DNA from: Brevundimonas sp. MYb52
GTDB taxonomy: Bacteria > Pseudomonadota > Alphaproteobacteria > Caulobacterales > Caulobacteraceae
DNA: 45,033 bases
Assembly: GCF_002979535.1 (NCBI RefSeq)
Contig: NZ_PCPB01000018.1
Coordinates: 1-45,033 of the forward strand
Direction of reading: 5' to 3'
Shown: positions 1 through 9,095 of the stretch, one piece after another
Layout: each line of letters begins with the position of its first letter
Position numbering within the stretch: position 1 is the stretch's first letter
The notes under the pieces: model-generated
The model's input: the letters and a program-made list of their open reading frames with translations, nothing else
Told to the model about the DNA's origin: nothing
The model's database searches: none
Made by a program: the position numbers and the translations under genes

Positions 1-791
<791 letters not shown>

Positions 792-793
792 GG

Positions 794-1648
794 TCAACGC
801 TCCCGCCGCACGCGCGGGTCGAACAGGTCGCGCAGGCCGTCGCCCGTCAGGCTGAGGCCCAGGACGGTCACGAAGATGGCGAGACCGGGCATGATGGCCA
901 GCCACGGCGCGAAGCCGATCATGGTCTGGGCCTCGGCCAGCATCCGGCCCCAGCTGGGCGCGGGCGGCTGGGCGCCCAGTCCGACGTAGGAGAGGCCCGC
1001 CTCGGCGACGATGCCGACGGCGAACTGGATCGCCGCCTGCACGACCAGCAGGCTCATCAGATTGGGTAGGATGTGCTGGAGCGAGATCAGGGCCTTGGAC
1101 TTGCCCGCCGTGCGCGCCGCCAGAACGTACTCGCGGGTCCATAGACCCAGGGCCGCGCCGCGCGCGACGCGGGTGAAGACGGGGATGTTGAACAGGCCGA
1201 TGGCGATGATGGCGTTGATCGCGCCGGGGCCGAAGACGGCGGTGATCATCACCGCCAGCAGCAGGGCCGGGAAGGCGAAGATCAGGTCGTTGCCGCGCAT
1301 GACCAGCTCATCAACCCAGCCGCCGCGCGCCGCCGCTGTCAGCCCCAGAGGCACGCCGATCCCCGCGCCGATGCCGACCGCCACCAGAGCCACGGCCAGC
1401 GAGTTCTGCGCCCCGACCATGATCATCGACAGGACGTCGCGACCGAAATGGTCCGTGCCGAACGGGTGGGCGGCGTTGGGGGCGGTCAGCTTGGCGGCGA
1501 TGTCCACCGCCTCGACGTCATAGGGCGTCCAGATGAAGGCGATCAGGGCGGTCGCCAGGACCACGGCGGTCAGCACGGCGCCGACGATCAGAGACAGGGG
1601 CCAACGCACGCGGGCCTTGGCGACGGGGATGGCGGGGGCGTCGGTCAT
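794..1648 (-). CDS. Peptide/nickel-type ABC transporter permease (DppC-like)
   Basis: A 284-residue inner-membrane permease of the DppC/OppC family. It starts with a short cytoplasmic tail and a first membrane helix near residues 14-35, followed by the GTDHFGRD motif typical of DppC proteins and the EAA-loop region around EYVLAARTAGKSK that contacts the ATPase. The ATG at 1648-1646 overlaps the TGA of the preceding gene (ATGA), so I chose it over an upstream in-frame start at 1915 that would add about 89 Arg/Pro-rich residues reading through the previous gene. It should pair with the permease half of the 1645-4236 protein. Confidence 0.92.
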   Translation of the reverse strand: MTDAPAIPVAKARVRWPLSLIVGAVLTAVVLATALIAFIWTPYDVEAVDIAAKLTAPNAAHPFGTDHFGRDVLSMIMVGAQNSLAVALVAVGIGAGIGVPLGLTAAARGGWVDELVMRGNDLIFAFPALLLAVMITAVFGPGAINAIIAIGLFNIPVFTRVARGAALGLWTREYVLAARTAGKSKALISLQHILPNLMSLLVVQAAIQFAVGIVAEAGLSYVGLGAQPPAPSWGRMLAEAQTMIGFAPWLAIMPGLAIFVTVLGLSLTGDGLRDLFDPRVRRER

Positions 1649-4236
1649 GCGCGGCGTCCCCTCAGGCGCGGATCGGCGAACAGATAGGCGAGGTCGATCA
1701 GGAAGCTGACCAGAACTACGGCGAAGACCAGAACCACCACCACGCTCTGCACCACGATCAGGTCGCGCTGGGTGATGGCCTGGAACACCAGTCGGCCGAG
1801 GCCGGGCAGGGAGAAGACGTTCTCGATGATGATGCCGCCCGCCAGCAGGAAGGGGAACTGCAGGCCGAGGATGGTCAGGACCGGAATCCAGGCGTTCCTC
1901 AGGGCGTGACGCCACAGGGCCTGATTGACCGACAGCCCCTTGGCGCGGGCGGTGCGAACATAGTCCTCGTTCATTGTGTCGAGCAGGGCGGTGCGCAGGA
2001 CGCGGGCGAGGATGGCGGCCTGCGGCGCGGCCAACGCCACGGCGGGCAGGATCAGGGCCTTGAAGGCGGGCCAGAAGCCCTGGCCCCAGCCGGGGAAGCC
2101 GCCCGCCGAGAACCAGCCGAGGTTCACCGAGAACAGCAGGATCAGCAGCATGGCGATCCAGAAGTTGGGCAGGGCGACGCCGACTTGCGTGACGCCGATC
2201 AGGCCGGTGTCGATGGCCGTGCCGCGTCGGCTGGCGGCCATGACGCCAATGGGCAGGGCGACGGTCAGCGACAGGACGGTGGCCATCAGGGCCAGGGGCG
2301 CCGACACCGCCAGACGTTCCGCGATCAGGCCGCCGACCGGCACCTGATAGGTGTAGCTGGTCCCGAACTTTCCGGTCAGCAGGTCGCCGAGCCAGGCGAA
2401 GTAGCGCTCCAGGCCCGAGCCTTCGAGGCCCATCTGCTGGCGCAGGGCGGCGATGCTTTCGGGGCTGGCGTTCAGCCCCATCATGTAGCTGGCCGGATCG
2501 CCCGGCACGACCTGCAGCAGCAGGAAGATGACCACGGTGGCCGCCAGCAGGGTCAGGGCGTGGCCGCCCAGCTTCTTCAGCAGCCAGGCTGCGCCGAAGC
2601 GCCAGGCGACGAAGGCCAGCAGGGCGACGCCTGCGATCAGGCTGATCCAGCCCCAGGGCAGGCCGCCGCTCGCGCGTTCGGCGCTGGCGGTCTCAGCCGC
2701 GCCCGCGCCGGTCCATCCGGCCCCGGTGACGTCGTTGGCGGCGATGGGACCGTTGATCCACAGGCCGTTCACGTCGGCCTTCCACACGCCGATGCGCGAG
2801 GACTGGAACAGGAAGCCGTTGACCGCGTCATCGGCGATGCGGCGTTGCAGGTCGCCCAGCAGACGCAGGCGCGTCGGCTCGTCCGGGGCGGCGTTCACCT
2901 GGGCCAGCAGGGCGTCGAAGGCCGGGCTGTCGTAGCCGAAGTAGTAGTCCTTGCGGCCGTAGATGTCGTAGTCCATCGGCTCGACGTGCTCGACGATGGT
3001 CAGGTCGAACTGGCGGCGCTTGAATACCTGGTCCAGCCACTGGGCCCACTCCAGATTCTCGATCTTCGCGCGGATGCCCGCCTGGGCCAGTTGCGAGATC
3101 AGCACTTCGCCGCTGCGCCGGGCGTAGGGGCGAGGCGGCAGGCGCAGCGTTACGTCGATGCCGTTCGGATAGCCCGCCTCGGCCAGCAGTCGCCGCGCCT
3201 TGGCGGGATCGTGGGGATAGAGGCCGGTCAGGTCGACATAGCCCGGCGCCTGACGCGAATAGTGGCTGCCGATCGGCTGGCCGAAGCCGAACATGGCCCC
3301 CTGGATCAGGGCGTCGCGGTCGATGGCGTAGGACAGGGCGCGGCGTACCCGCACGTCGTTGAACGGCGCCTTGGTGTTGTTGATGCCCAGAATGACCTTG
3401 CCCTCCGACGCGCCGACGACGACGCGGAAGCGCGGGTCGCGCTGGAACTGGGCCACGTTCTCGGGCGCCGGATAGTTGGGGAAGGCGTCCACGTCGCCGG
3501 CGCTGACGGCGGCGAAGGCGGCGGTCGGGTCGCTGATGAAGCGGAAGACGACGGTGTTCAGACGCGGCGCGGCGCCCCAGTAGCCGTCGCGGCGCACCAG
3601 GGTCAGCTGGCTGCCGCGTTGCCAGGCTTGCAGCGTGAACGGGCCGGTGCCGACCGGGTTAACGGCGTTGGTCGCAGCGCTCTTGGGCGAGACCATGACC
3701 GCGTCGCCCCAGGCCAGGACATAGGAAAGGGTCGCCATGGGGCGCGACAGGCGGATGCGCAGGGTCGCCGGATCGACGACCTCGACGGATCGGGTCGGCG
3801 CGAACAGGGCCTTTTGCGCGTTGGTCGAGCCCTCGGCGGTGATGCGGTCCAGCGAGAACTTGGCCACCGAGGCGTCGAAGGGCGAACCGTCCGAGAAGGT
3901 GACGCCGCGCCGCAGATGGAAGGTCCAACTGAGGCCGTCGGGCGCGGCCTCCCACGACTCGGCCAGTGCCGGGGCGACGGCGCCGTTCTGGGTCAGTTTG
4001 GTAAGGCCCTCGAAGACGTTGCCATAGACGACTTCATCCACCGCCGCCGCGGCGCCCGAGGTCGGGTCGAGGTTGGGGGGCTCAAGCGGCAGGCCCAGCA
4101 CCAGACGGTCGCGGGGGGCAGCCTGGGCGCTGTGCGAACCCAGGGGCGCGAACATCGTCAGGACGACAAGCAGCGCCGTCGCCAGCAGCGACCGCTGCAG
4201 CCAAGTCCTTGCGCCTCTCGCTACGCCCTTGTTCAC
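1645..4236 (-). CDS. Fused family 5 substrate-binding protein and DppB-like permease
   Basis: An 863-residue single frame containing two proteins that are normally separate. Residues 1-40 are a signal sequence ending in AQAA. Residues about 41-508 are a family 5 extracellular solute-binding domain (LEPPNLDP near the start, NNTKAPFNDVRVRRALSYAID near 285-306). Residues about 509-526 are an Ala/Gly/Ser-rich linker, a membrane segment follows at about 527-545, and residues about 555-863 are a DppB-type permease with VVPGDP near 576-581 and an EAA loop at about 751-786. The start is a GTG at 4236-4234, supported by a GGGGAGG Shine-Dalgarno about 9 bases upstream. The binding domain would be tethered in the periplasm. 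Downstream permease and ATPase genes overlap or abut. The substrate is unknown; the family includes peptide, opine and nickel binders. Confidence 0.92.
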   Translation of the reverse strand: MNKGVARGARTWLQRSLLATALLVVLTMFAPLGSHSAQAAPRDRLVLGLPLEPPNLDPTSGAAAAVDEVVYGNVFEGLTKLTQNGAVAPALAESWEAAPDGLSWTFHLRRGVTFSDGSPFDASVAKFSLDRITAEGSTNAQKALFAPTRSVEVVDPATLRIRLSRPMATLSYVLAWGDAVMVSPKSAATNAVNPVGTGPFTLQAWQRGSQLTLVRRDGYWGAAPRLNTVVFRFISDPTAAFAAVSAGDVDAFPNYPAPENVAQFQRDPRFRVVVGASEGKVILGINNTKAPFNDVRVRRALSYAIDRDALIQGAMFGFGQPIGSHYSRQAPGYVDLTGLYPHDPAKARRLLAEAGYPNGIDVTLRLPPRPYARRSGEVLISQLAQAGIRAKIENLEWAQWLDQVFKRRQFDLTIVEHVEPMDYDIYGRKDYYFGYDSPAFDALLAQVNAAPDEPTRLRLLGDLQRRIADDAVNGFLFQSSRIGVWKADVNGLWINGPIAANDVTGAGWTGAGAAETASAERASGGLPWGWISLIAGVALLAFVAWRFGAAWLLKKLGGHALTLLAATVVIFLLLQVVPGDPASYMMGLNASPESIAALRQQMGLEGSGLERYFAWLGDLLTGKFGTSYTYQVPVGGLIAERLAVSAPLALMATVLSLTVALPIGVMAASRRGTAIDTGLIGVTQVGVALPNFWIAMLLILLFSVNLGWFSAGGFPGWGQGFWPAFKALILPAVALAAPQAAILARVLRTALLDTMNEDYVRTARAKGLSVNQALWRHALRNAWIPVLTILGLQFPFLLAGGIIIENVFSLPGLGRLVFQAITQRDLIVVQSVVVVLVFAVVLVSFLIDLAYLFADPRLRGRRA

Positions 4237-4319
4237 GCCGTCTTGCCTCCCCGTTTCGACCGCTGATCTTCGTCAGCCTACGTCATTCGTTTTCGATCGC
4301 ATCACTCAATATGGGCAGC

Positions 4320-5171
4320 TCACCAGGGCTGGCGGGCCAGCGAGGCGGGACAGGCGGCTGTGGCCTCGGTCACGGCGGCGCGGGCGGCCTCGAACTCGAC
4401 CTTGGCCTTGGCGAAGTCGGCCTGGAAGGCAGGATCGGCCTTCAGCCGCGTGACGATGGTCGCGCCGACGATGCGACCGGCCTCGACGTCGCTGGCGTAG
4501 TGGACGCCGCAGACCGCGCGGCTTTCGCCGTAGGCCAGGCCGCGACGCAGGATCTGATCGGCGCGGTCGGGCGCCAGCTCGGCCAGCACCAGCGACCATG
4601 CCCAGCCGAGGGCCGAGTGGCCGGACGGATAGGAGCCGCTGGCCCCCAGCCAGCTTTCCGGCGCGATGCAGGTCGGCAGGGATTCGACTACGAAGGGCCG
4701 CTTGCGGAAGTAGCCCTTCTTGGCCGGGGTCTGGATCATTTCCAGATCGCCCAGCATCTTGCCCATCAGCAGGGTCAGGGTCGGCATCTTCTCGGGCTCG
4801 AACTTGAAGCCCAGGGCGCAGTCGAAGGCGCGCGGCGCGCCGGGCGTCTCGATCTCGTTGTCGGCGCGGGCGATGTCCCAGCGTTCGGTCCCTTCCAGGG
4901 CGCGCATCTGGCGATAGGCGGCGATGTCGGCCTGTTCGCGCAGCGAGCCCTCGGCGGGCGGCGGCGGCAGGAAGTTGGCGGCGTTGGGCGTGTTCTCGGC
5001 GGTCAGATAGCCGTGCGGATGGTCGCGGAAGCCGGTCCAGAAGGTCACCGGGCCAGCGGCCGGAATGGCCGCGACGGCTTGCGGCGCCTCGACCTGACCG
5101 GCGCAGCCGCCGAGGACGAGGGCGGCGGCGAAGGCGGCGGCGCTGATCCGAACGAAGGGCTTGGGCTGCAT
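4320..5171 (-). CDS. Class A non-specific acid phosphatase (PAP2 superfamily) lipoprotein
   Basis: A 283-residue phosphomonoesterase of the bacterial class A acid phosphatase (PhoN) type. The PAP2 signature is complete: K151-x6-R158-P159, PSGH at 182-185, and S217-R218-x5-H224-x3-D228, which supply the phosphate-binding and nucleophilic histidine residues. The N-terminus has a hydrophobic stretch and a lipobox ending at Cys23 (LGGC), so the enzyme is probably a lipoprotein exposed to the periplasm. I chose the ATG at 5171 because AGGAG lies 7 bases upstream; another in-frame ATG at 5192 overlaps the PhoD stop codon (ATGA) and would add 7 residues. It follows phoD by 17 bases, so the two phosphatases are likely co-expressed. 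Confidence 0.93.
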   Translation of the reverse strand: MQPKPFVRISAAAFAAALVLGGCAGQVEAPQAVAAIPAAGPVTFWTGFRDHPHGYLTAENTPNAANFLPPPPAEGSLREQADIAAYRQMRALEGTERWDIARADNEIETPGAPRAFDCALGFKFEPEKMPTLTLLMGKMLGDLEMIQTPAKKGYFRKRPFVVESLPTCIAPESWLGASGSYPSGHSALGWAWSLVLAELAPDRADQILRRGLAYGESRAVCGVHYASDVEAGRIVGATIVTRLKADPAFQADFAKAKVEFEAARAAVTEATAACPASLARQPW

Positions 5172-5188
5172 GGGGGAACTCCTGAAAA

Positions 5189-6769
5189 TCATGCTTCGAC
5201 GGCGCCGGGCTTGCCAGCCTCGACCACCCAGGACCTGAGCGTCGAGATCGAAGCGTTCGGATCGCGCACGTCGGATATGGCGCGATAGCGGGTGCTCATA
5301 CGGTCACGCTCGACGTCTATGGCCATATAGCCGCGCACGCGACTGTCGAAGAATTTGACCTGGGGGTTGTTCGGCATGGTGGCCATCAGGCCGTCATAGG
5401 TCGGGCCGGTCGAGGTGATGGAGGTGCCGACGAACTCGGTCGCCAGGGTCGGCGAGCCGGGATCGCGGCTGTCGGCCTTGACGTCATTGGTCCAGAAGGA
5501 ATGGTAGTCGCCGCTGAGGACGACCGGGTTCTGCGGCTTGATGGCGGCCAGGGCGCCGGTCAGACGGTCGCGGGCGGCGGGGAAGCCGTCCCAGGTGTCG
5601 GTCCAGTAGCGCGGCTCGGAGCCGTCGGCGCCGCCGAGGCGCAGGCCCGCCATCACCAGGTTCTGACCCAGGATGTTCCAGCGGGCCTTTGACTGGGCCA
5701 GGTTGTCGTAGAGCCAGCGCTCCTGCTCGAAGCCGAGGAAGGTGCGCGACGGGTCGAGGCGGTCGGTGCAGGTCGCGTCGGCGACGATCTGGCCCTTGCC
5801 GCCGTTGGCGCCGTCGCTGCACGGCTGTTTCGAGCGATACTGTCGCCCGTCCAGCATGAAGAACTCGGCCAGCTGGCCATAGCGGACGCGGCGATAGATG
5901 GGCATCTGCATGGCCGCCGACAGCTGTGTACGGCGGATCGGCATGGCCTCGAAGAAGGCCTGATAGGCGGCGGCGCGGCGTTGCAGGAAGTCGCGCGGCG
6001 AGACGCCGGAGACCTTTGACCAGACGCCGGAATAGTCGTCCTGAACCTCGTGGTCGTCCCAGACGGCGAGGCAGGGGGCGGCGGCGTGCAGGCGCTGCAG
6101 ATTGGCGTCGGTGCGGTGCAGGGCGTAGCGGTTGCGATAGCCCGCCAGGGTCGTGGCTTCCTCAAGGTTGTAGGGGCGCACCACCTGATCGGCGCGGTCC
6201 GGCCCCAGGCTGTATTCATAGATGTAGTCGCCCAGGAACAGGGTCAGGTCGGGGGCCTCATCGGCCATGTGGCCATAGGCGCTGAAATAGCCGCGCTCCC
6301 AGTGGGAGCAGGAGGCGACGGCCAGCCGCAGCTTGTCCAGATGCGCGCCGGCGGCGGGCGTGGTGCGGGCGCGACCGGCCGGGCTCTGCTGGCCCTGGGC
6401 GGTGAAGCGATACCAGTAGGGGCGGTCGGCACGCAGGCCCGCGACCTCGACGTGCACGCTGTGGGCGGCGTCGGCGCTGGCGAGGACCTGGCCCGAGGCG
6501 GCGATGCGGCGGAACTGATCGTCCGCAGCGACCTCCCAGTGAACGGGGACGGGCGCGGACAGGCCGCCCATGCCGTCGGCGGCCAGGGGATCGGCCGCCA
6601 GACGGGTCCAGATAACGAAGCCGTCGGGAGCCGGATCGCCGCTGGCGACGCCGAGCGGGAACAGATAGGCGCCGCCTGCCTGGGCCCGACCGAAGCTGAG
6701 CACCGCAGGCGCGACGACCAGGCCCGTCAGCAGGGCGCGGCGATCAAGGCGGGAGGACGGGAAACTCAT
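5189..6769 (-). CDS. phoD: PhoD-family alkaline phosphatase/phosphodiesterase, Tat-exported
   Basis: A 526-residue periplasmic metallophosphatase. The N-terminus carries a twin-arginine signal (DRRALLTG at 9-16, then a hydrophobic stretch ending near AQAG), the usual route for PhoD, which folds with its metals in the cytoplasm. An N-terminal beta-sandwich domain (about 35-140) precedes the catalytic domain. Metal-site motifs are visible: ASC with Cys154, LGDYIYE around 179-185, WDDHE at 237-241, and SGDYHSFW near residue 420. PhoD enzymes cleave phosphomono- and diesters with Fe and Ca. Here the gene sits between a TonB-dependent receptor and an acid phosphatase, not with pst/pho genes, which suggests substrate-specific dephosphorylation. 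Confidence 0.93.
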   Translation of the reverse strand: MSFPSSRLDRRALLTGLVVAPAVLSFGRAQAGGAYLFPLGVASGDPAPDGFVIWTRLAADPLAADGMGGLSAPVPVHWEVAADDQFRRIAASGQVLASADAAHSVHVEVAGLRADRPYWYRFTAQGQQSPAGRARTTPAAGAHLDKLRLAVASCSHWERGYFSAYGHMADEAPDLTLFLGDYIYEYSLGPDRADQVVRPYNLEEATTLAGYRNRYALHRTDANLQRLHAAAPCLAVWDDHEVQDDYSGVWSKVSGVSPRDFLQRRAAAYQAFFEAMPIRRTQLSAAMQMPIYRRVRYGQLAEFFMLDGRQYRSKQPCSDGANGGKGQIVADATCTDRLDPSRTFLGFEQERWLYDNLAQSKARWNILGQNLVMAGLRLGGADGSEPRYWTDTWDGFPAARDRLTGALAAIKPQNPVVLSGDYHSFWTNDVKADSRDPGSPTLATEFVGTSITSTGPTYDGLMATMPNNPQVKFFDSRVRGYMAIDVERDRMSTRYRAISDVRDPNASISTLRSWVVEAGKPGAVEA

Positions 6770-6847
6770 GAAACAGACGGTCCGCGAGAAACGGGAAAAA
6801 GCGGGGGCGAGCCGACCGAAGCCGACCCGCCCCTTCGGGGAAGAGGG

Positions 6848-9067
6848 TTAGAAGTCCATCGACAGGCGCACGCCGTAGGTGCGGCCCTGGCTGGGCGAGG
6901 TGGTCGGACGAGCCGAGCCGTTGAAACCGTTGCGGGTCTCTTCGTAGTAGGTGTTGAAGAGGTTGCGGCCCCACAGACCGACACGCCAGTTGGCGCCAGT
7001 CGGGGCGACGCTGAAGTTGGCGTTCCACAGCCAGTAGGCGTCGATGATCGAAGAGGAACTGACCGAATACAGCTCGTCGCGATAGTTGTAGTTGGTCTCG
7101 GCGCGCAGCTCCCACCCGGCCATTTCCCAGTCATAGGCGACCGAACCGCCGTAGTTCATCTTGGGGAAGGACAGGCGTTCGCCGGAGCGGTCGTTGGTGA
7201 TGATGATGTCCCAGGGGCCGTCCGGCGGGTTGGCGGCGTCGGTCTTGGCGCCGTCGATGGCGTTGTATTCATCATACTCGCCGGTCTTGTAGCCGATGTT
7301 CTGGCTTATGGTCAGGCCGTCCAGCGGCGCCCAGGTCAGCTCGATCTCGCCGCCGTAGATGTGCGACTTGGGCACATTGGTGATCTTGCCCAGGCGGCCG
7401 GTCAGGCGGTCGTATTCCAGGCCCTGAACCTGCTGGTCCTTGTAGTCGTAGTAGAAGAGGGCGCCGTTCAGACGCAGGCGGCGGTCGAACAGGTCCGACT
7501 TGATCCCGGCCTCATAGGCGATGACGATTTCCGGCTTGAACGGGGTCGCCGAGGTGGCGTTGTAGGTGGTGAAACCGCCCGACTTCACCCCGCGCGCCAC
7601 GCTGGCGTAGAAGAGGGCGTCGTCGGTCAGCTTGTATTCCAGACCCAGGCGACCCGAGACCTCGTTCAGGTCGGTGTCGTAGCTGGTGGTCGGCGGGGGC
7701 GGATTGGGGGCGACGAAGGTGCCGCCGCTGTCCAGGGTCCGCTCTTCCGTTTCCCAGCGTAGGCCGGCGATCAGGTTCAGCCGCTCATTCACCTGATAGG
7801 AGTTGTGGGTGAAGATGCCGAAGGCCGACACCGACTGGCCATAGCCGGTGTTGATCAGGTTCGCGTTGCCCCGGAAGTTTGTATAGAAGCCGCCGTCGAT
7901 GCTCTCGTCAGCATAGTGGGCGCCGACCATCCAACTGAGCGGACCGTCGCCGTTGGAGCTCAGACGCAGTTCCTGAGCAAAGACGTCAATGTCATTGTAG
8001 AAGAAGACGTTCGACTCGTTGAAGCGCGTGCTGTCCCAGTCGTTGAACTCGCTGCGCGAGAAGGTCTGATAGGCGGTGATCGAGGTCAGATCAGCCCAGC
8101 CCAGGTTGGCCTTGATGCGGGCGCTGACGTCGAAGCCGTCGTTGTCGCGGAACGGCTTGGCGTTCAGGCCGACCCCGGCCACAGCGGCCATGGCAGGCGA
8201 GATGCCCCAGCCGGTGATGCGCCAGGCGGTGTCCTTGGGATAGGTCACGGCGCCGCCCGAGACGGTGTAGGGGCCAAGCAGGCGGAAGCCGCGTCCGTCC
8301 GACTTGTCGACCGAATAGGTGGCGGCCAGATCGACGGTCAGGTCTTCGCTGGCGTCCCAGGTCAGACGGCCGCGCACGGCGGTCTTGTTGAGGTCGCCCA
8401 GCTTCTCGCCGGTGTCGCGGTGATACTGCCAGGCGCCGCCCTGTTCGGTGACGGCGGCCAGACGGCCCAGCAGGTTGGGCGCGATCTGACCCGAGACATA
8501 GCCCTCGACCTTGTAGCGGTCGTAGCTGCCATATTCGGCGTTGAAGCCGGCCTGGAAGTCGGCGGTCGGGGCGTTGGTGATGATATTGACGGCGCCGCCG
8601 GTGGTGTTGCGGCCATAGAGGGTGCCCTGCGGTCCGCGCAGGACTTCCATGCGGGCGATGTCGAACAGGGCGCCTTGGGTGGTCACCGTATAGGGGTGGG
8701 CCACTTCATCGACATAGATGCCGACGGTCGAGGCGTTGTTCGAGGAGTATTCACGCGCGCCGATGCCGCGAATGCGGAACTGGGGCTGGCCGCCGCCGAA
8801 CTGGCTGTCGACCTCCATATTGGGGACGGCGTTCTCCAGGTCGTTGACGACCGAGATGCCTTTTTCGTCCAGTTGTTCGCCGCCGATGACGCTGAGCGAA
8901 ACACCGACATCCTGGCTGGCCTGCTCGCGACGTTGAGCGGTGACGATGATCTCACCAATCGTCGTGGCTTGATGATTGTTGTTATTTGAAGTCGATTGAG
9001 CGTTTGCGACAGAAGATGCTGCAATCGTCAGAACGCTGATGGAAGCACTTAGCAGTAACTTTTTCAT
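6848..9067 (-). CDS. TonB-dependent outer-membrane receptor (first of two)
   Basis: A 739-residue outer-membrane receptor. It has a signal peptide (about 1-23, ending SVANA), a TonB-box-like segment and plug domain start around IGEIIVTAQRREQ (about 37-49), the plug motif LRGPQGTLYGRNTTGGAVN, and a 22-strand-type barrel ending in an aromatic residue (SMDF). It should move a ligand across the outer membrane using ExbB-ExbD-TonB energy. It is closely similar in plug and barrel motifs to the receptor at 10596-12791, so the pair looks like a duplication. It lies 28 bases after the aminotransferase gene and upstream of the two phosphatase genes. There is no FecA-type signalling extension, so it is not a sigma/anti-sigma transducer. 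The ligand is unknown. Confidence 0.94.
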   Translation of the reverse strand: MKKLLLSASISVLTIAASSVANAQSTSNNNNHQATTIGEIIVTAQRREQASQDVGVSLSVIGGEQLDEKGISVVNDLENAVPNMEVDSQFGGGQPQFRIRGIGAREYSSNNASTVGIYVDEVAHPYTVTTQGALFDIARMEVLRGPQGTLYGRNTTGGAVNIITNAPTADFQAGFNAEYGSYDRYKVEGYVSGQIAPNLLGRLAAVTEQGGAWQYHRDTGEKLGDLNKTAVRGRLTWDASEDLTVDLAATYSVDKSDGRGFRLLGPYTVSGGAVTYPKDTAWRITGWGISPAMAAVAGVGLNAKPFRDNDGFDVSARIKANLGWADLTSITAYQTFSRSEFNDWDSTRFNESNVFFYNDIDVFAQELRLSSNGDGPLSWMVGAHYADESIDGGFYTNFRGNANLINTGYGQSVSAFGIFTHNSYQVNERLNLIAGLRWETEERTLDSGGTFVAPNPPPPTTSYDTDLNEVSGRLGLEYKLTDDALFYASVARGVKSGGFTTYNATSATPFKPEIVIAYEAGIKSDLFDRRLRLNGALFYYDYKDQQVQGLEYDRLTGRLGKITNVPKSHIYGGEIELTWAPLDGLTISQNIGYKTGEYDEYNAIDGAKTDAANPPDGPWDIIITNDRSGERLSFPKMNYGGSVAYDWEMAGWELRAETNYNYRDELYSVSSSSIIDAYWLWNANFSVAPTGANWRVGLWGRNLFNTYYEETRNGFNGSARPTTSPSQGRTYGVRLSMDF

Positions 9068-9095
9068 TGGTTCCCCCTCGTCGGTACGTCTTGTT

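Noticed and set aside
794..1915. Longer start for the DppC-like permease
   Set aside because: The extra N-terminal residues are Arg/Pro-rich and read through the previous gene; the ATGA overlap start at 1648 is better.
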